DNA from: CAZUNB01 sp044227985
GTDB taxonomy: Bacteria > Patescibacteriota > Saccharimonadia > Saccharimonadales > JAGPDM01
Assembly (NCBI GenBank): GCA_044227985.1
Contig: JBGAVT010000025.1
Location: 1-9,228, forward strand
Reading direction: 5' to 3'
DNA length: 9,228 bases
The notes under the pieces were generated by a model. The model saw only the letters and a list, made by a program, of their open reading frames with translations. It was not told where the DNA came from and made no database searches. This document shows, piece after piece, positions 8,215 to 9,228 of the stretch. Position 1 is the first letter of the stretch, and every line of letters begins with the position of its first letter. The translations under genes were made by a program, and so were the position numbers.

Positions 8215-8691
8215 TTAATTGAACTCGAGAACCATCCTCGGAGTATCTGGGAAGTTTTTGCTGTCGTATAGGGTAATTTTCGTCGGAGCGACTTTATACA
8301 TCGAGACAGGTATATTGCCATCCAAAGTTTTATCGATAAGTACGCGGTCTTTGCCAAGTTTGGCACAGTAACCATCTGCAATCGTCTCAATTTCTTCAGG
8401 AGTAGCTACCGCACATTTTCCCTCAATACTAATTGCAGCAACCCATTGCTCGGTTTCGCTACCTTCAAAGACAAGGATCCCTGCGCAAACCTGAGGATTT
8501 TCCAAGATTTCAAGGGAATGGCGGCTTGTATCACCACTTGCAAAGTATATGTTCATTTTAGAATCAGAATAATAATGGAGACTGACGCAATAGGGCTGAT
8601 TATTTTGTGAAGTCGCTAGTTGTAAAACTAGTTTTTCATCTAGATACGTTTCTGCCACTTTTCGAACTTGTTCTTGTGATTCATCTTGCAT
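8215..8691 (-). CDS. Pyridoxamine 5'-phosphate oxidase family split-barrel protein, YhbP-like
   Basis: 158 residues from the ATG at 8689-8691, chosen because a GGGGAG-type ribosome site lies about 10 nt upstream; an in-frame ATG six codons earlier (8707-8709) has only weak signals. The fold is the small flavin-binding split barrel. The early strands LVLQLATSQNNQPYCVSLHY (21-40) and MNIYFASGDTSRHSLEILENPQV (46-68) match the usual pattern of this family, with a second conserved strand VAAISIEGKCAVA (84-96). The C-terminal part (YKVAPTKITLYDS...) resembles E. coli YhbP (UPF0306). Family members bind FMN or related flavins, heme or F420; the cofactor here cannot be assigned, and true PdxH function is unlikely at this length and sequence. 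It is the first gene of a probable two-gene unit with the MOSC gene, which may give it a redox or detoxification role (inference). Confidence 0.85.
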   Translation of the reverse strand: MQDESQEQVRKVAETYLDEKLVLQLATSQNNQPYCVSLHYYSDSKMNIYFASGDTSRHSLEILENPQVCAGILVFEGSETEQWVAAISIEGKCAVATPEEIETIADGYCAKLGKDRVLIDKTLDGNIPVSMYKVAPTKITLYDSKNFPDTPRMVLEFN

Positions 8692-8725
8692 GTTGCGACA
8701 TCTCCCCATTCTTTATTATGTTAAA

Positions 8726-8754
8726 ATTATACGAATAGTTCACTAGGAAAACAA
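8726..8754 (-). promoter_or_regulatory. Promoter of the PPOX-MOSC unit
   Basis: Read on the minus strand: -35 box TTGTTT (8749-8754), 17-nt spacer, perfect -10 box TATAAT (8726-8731). The predicted start near 8719 gives a leader of about 28 nt to the PPOX start codon. No comparable promoter was found in front of the MOSC gene. Confidence 0.65.
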
Positions 8755-8782
8755 ATTTATAGTGATGAATAATTAAATTTGC

Positions 8783-8810
8783 TTTGATACAGATGAGAGA
8801 GTAGGATAAT
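8783..8810 (+). promoter_or_regulatory. Possible promoter of the right-edge membrane protein gene
   Basis: TTTGAT (8783-8788), a 16-nt spacer and GATAAT (8805-8810), 45 nt before the start codon at 8856. Moderate match only. It would be divergent from the PPOX promoter. Confidence 0.35.
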
Positions 8811-8855
8811 CGTGATAGTTTTCTTGAGTTGAAGCAGCTAAGATGAGGTATCTTT

Positions 8856-9228
8856 ATGATTTCGGAAAGTATTAGTTTTGCAAACACTGCCGTACATTTA
8901 AGCCTAACAGTCGTTGTATGGCTATTTTCTGCTTATTTTGGGAGAGTTCTGGTGGATCTTAGTGCACAGTACAACTCGATATCTAATGTTTTCGAGCCTG
9001 AGCAATATACCGGCTTCAATGCTGTTTATAGAATACTGGTCGCACCTATATCGATTGTCTTTTTTTCAATAATTTTGTATTCTCTAAATCTCGATGAATT
9101 CACTAATAATATATGGCATGTATCAGTGTTATTTTTCTTGGTGCAAGTGGTTATTCTCTCTTTGCTAGATCGATGGCGTCTGGTGAACAAGAAAAAATTT
9201 ATCTTCTTTAACTTGATGTCAATTCTAG
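8856..9228 (+). CDS. Partial N-terminus of an unidentified multi-pass membrane protein
   Basis: ATG at 8856 with a good ribosome site, GAGG at 8845-8848, 7 nt upstream. The frame stays open for 124 codons to the window edge. The protein begins MISESISFANTAVHLSL and has three clear hydrophobic segments: about residues 11-28 (including SLTVVVWLFSAYF), 58-77 (RILVAPISIVFFSIILYSL) and 87-104 (HVSVLFFLVQVVILSLL). A basic stretch RWRLVNKKK follows, and a fourth hydrophobic segment starts at the edge (FIFFNLMSIL). I do not recognise the family; it is probably an integral inner-membrane protein. It is divergent from the PPOX-MOSC pair, so no operon link is implied. Confidence 0.75.
   Translation, partial: MISESISFANTAVHLSLTVVVWLFSAYFGRVLVDLSAQYNSISNVFEPEQYTGFNAVYRILVAPISIVFFSIILYSLNLDEFTNNIWHVSVLFFLVQVVILSLLDRWRLVNKKKFIFFNLMSIL

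Noticed and set aside
7942..8271. Plus-strand frame of 109 codons
   Set aside because: It is antisense to the MOSC and PPOX genes and spans their intergenic gap; the minus-strand proteins have clear family motifs.
8681..8887. Minus-strand frame of 68 codons
   Set aside because: It overlaps the start of the PPOX gene, its promoter region and the divergent membrane gene, in very AT-rich DNA with no recognisable protein pattern.

Overview
The window looks like a chromosomal segment of a Patescibacteria/CPR bacterium, most likely Candidatus Saccharibacteria (TM7). The basis is the 16S rRNA sequence, whose segments read as TM7-like to me, the small compact genes, and the use of TGA as an ordinary stop (no in-frame TGA codons, unlike the SR1/Gracilibacteria code). 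This placement comes from reading the sequence and not from a database search.

Layout, left to right. (1) Positions 1-189, minus strand: the N-terminal part of an unidentified single-pass membrane protein, cut by the window edge and divergent from gyrB. (2) 249-4919, plus strand: a clear sigma70-type promoter and a short leader with a hairpin, then gyrB (TTG start) and gyrA 11 nt apart, encoding both DNA gyrase subunits. (3) 4938-6760, plus strand: a self-contained 16S rRNA unit. It has a strong promoter, a leader, the 16S gene, a trailer, a 28-nt flanking inverted repeat (26 of 28 positions can pair) that should form the pre-16S processing stem, and an intrinsic terminator touching the 3' arm of that stem. 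(4) 6777-7244, plus strand: a separate promoter followed by tRNA-Ala(TGC) and tRNA-Ile(GAT). This is the reverse of the usual Ile-Ala order in rRNA spacers, and the two are 222 nt apart. (5) No 23S rRNA follows. A minus-strand pair encoding a YhbP-like split-barrel (PPOX family) protein and a MOSC-domain protein converges on the tRNA genes. (6) 8856 to the right edge, plus strand: the start of an unidentified multi-pass membrane protein, divergent from the PPOX gene.

The main biological points are these. The 16S gene appears to be an independent transcription unit, unlinked from 23S, while the two tRNAs normally found inside the rRNA spacer remain nearby with their own promoter. The gyrB-gyrA-rRNA adjacency recalls the origin-proximal gyrB-gyrA-rrnO order of Bacillus subtilis. 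The PPOX/MOSC pair is a likely two-gene redox or detoxification operon, unexpected in a reduced genome because MOSC enzymes need molybdenum cofactor. No CRISPR array, insertion sequence, phage gene or defence system was seen.
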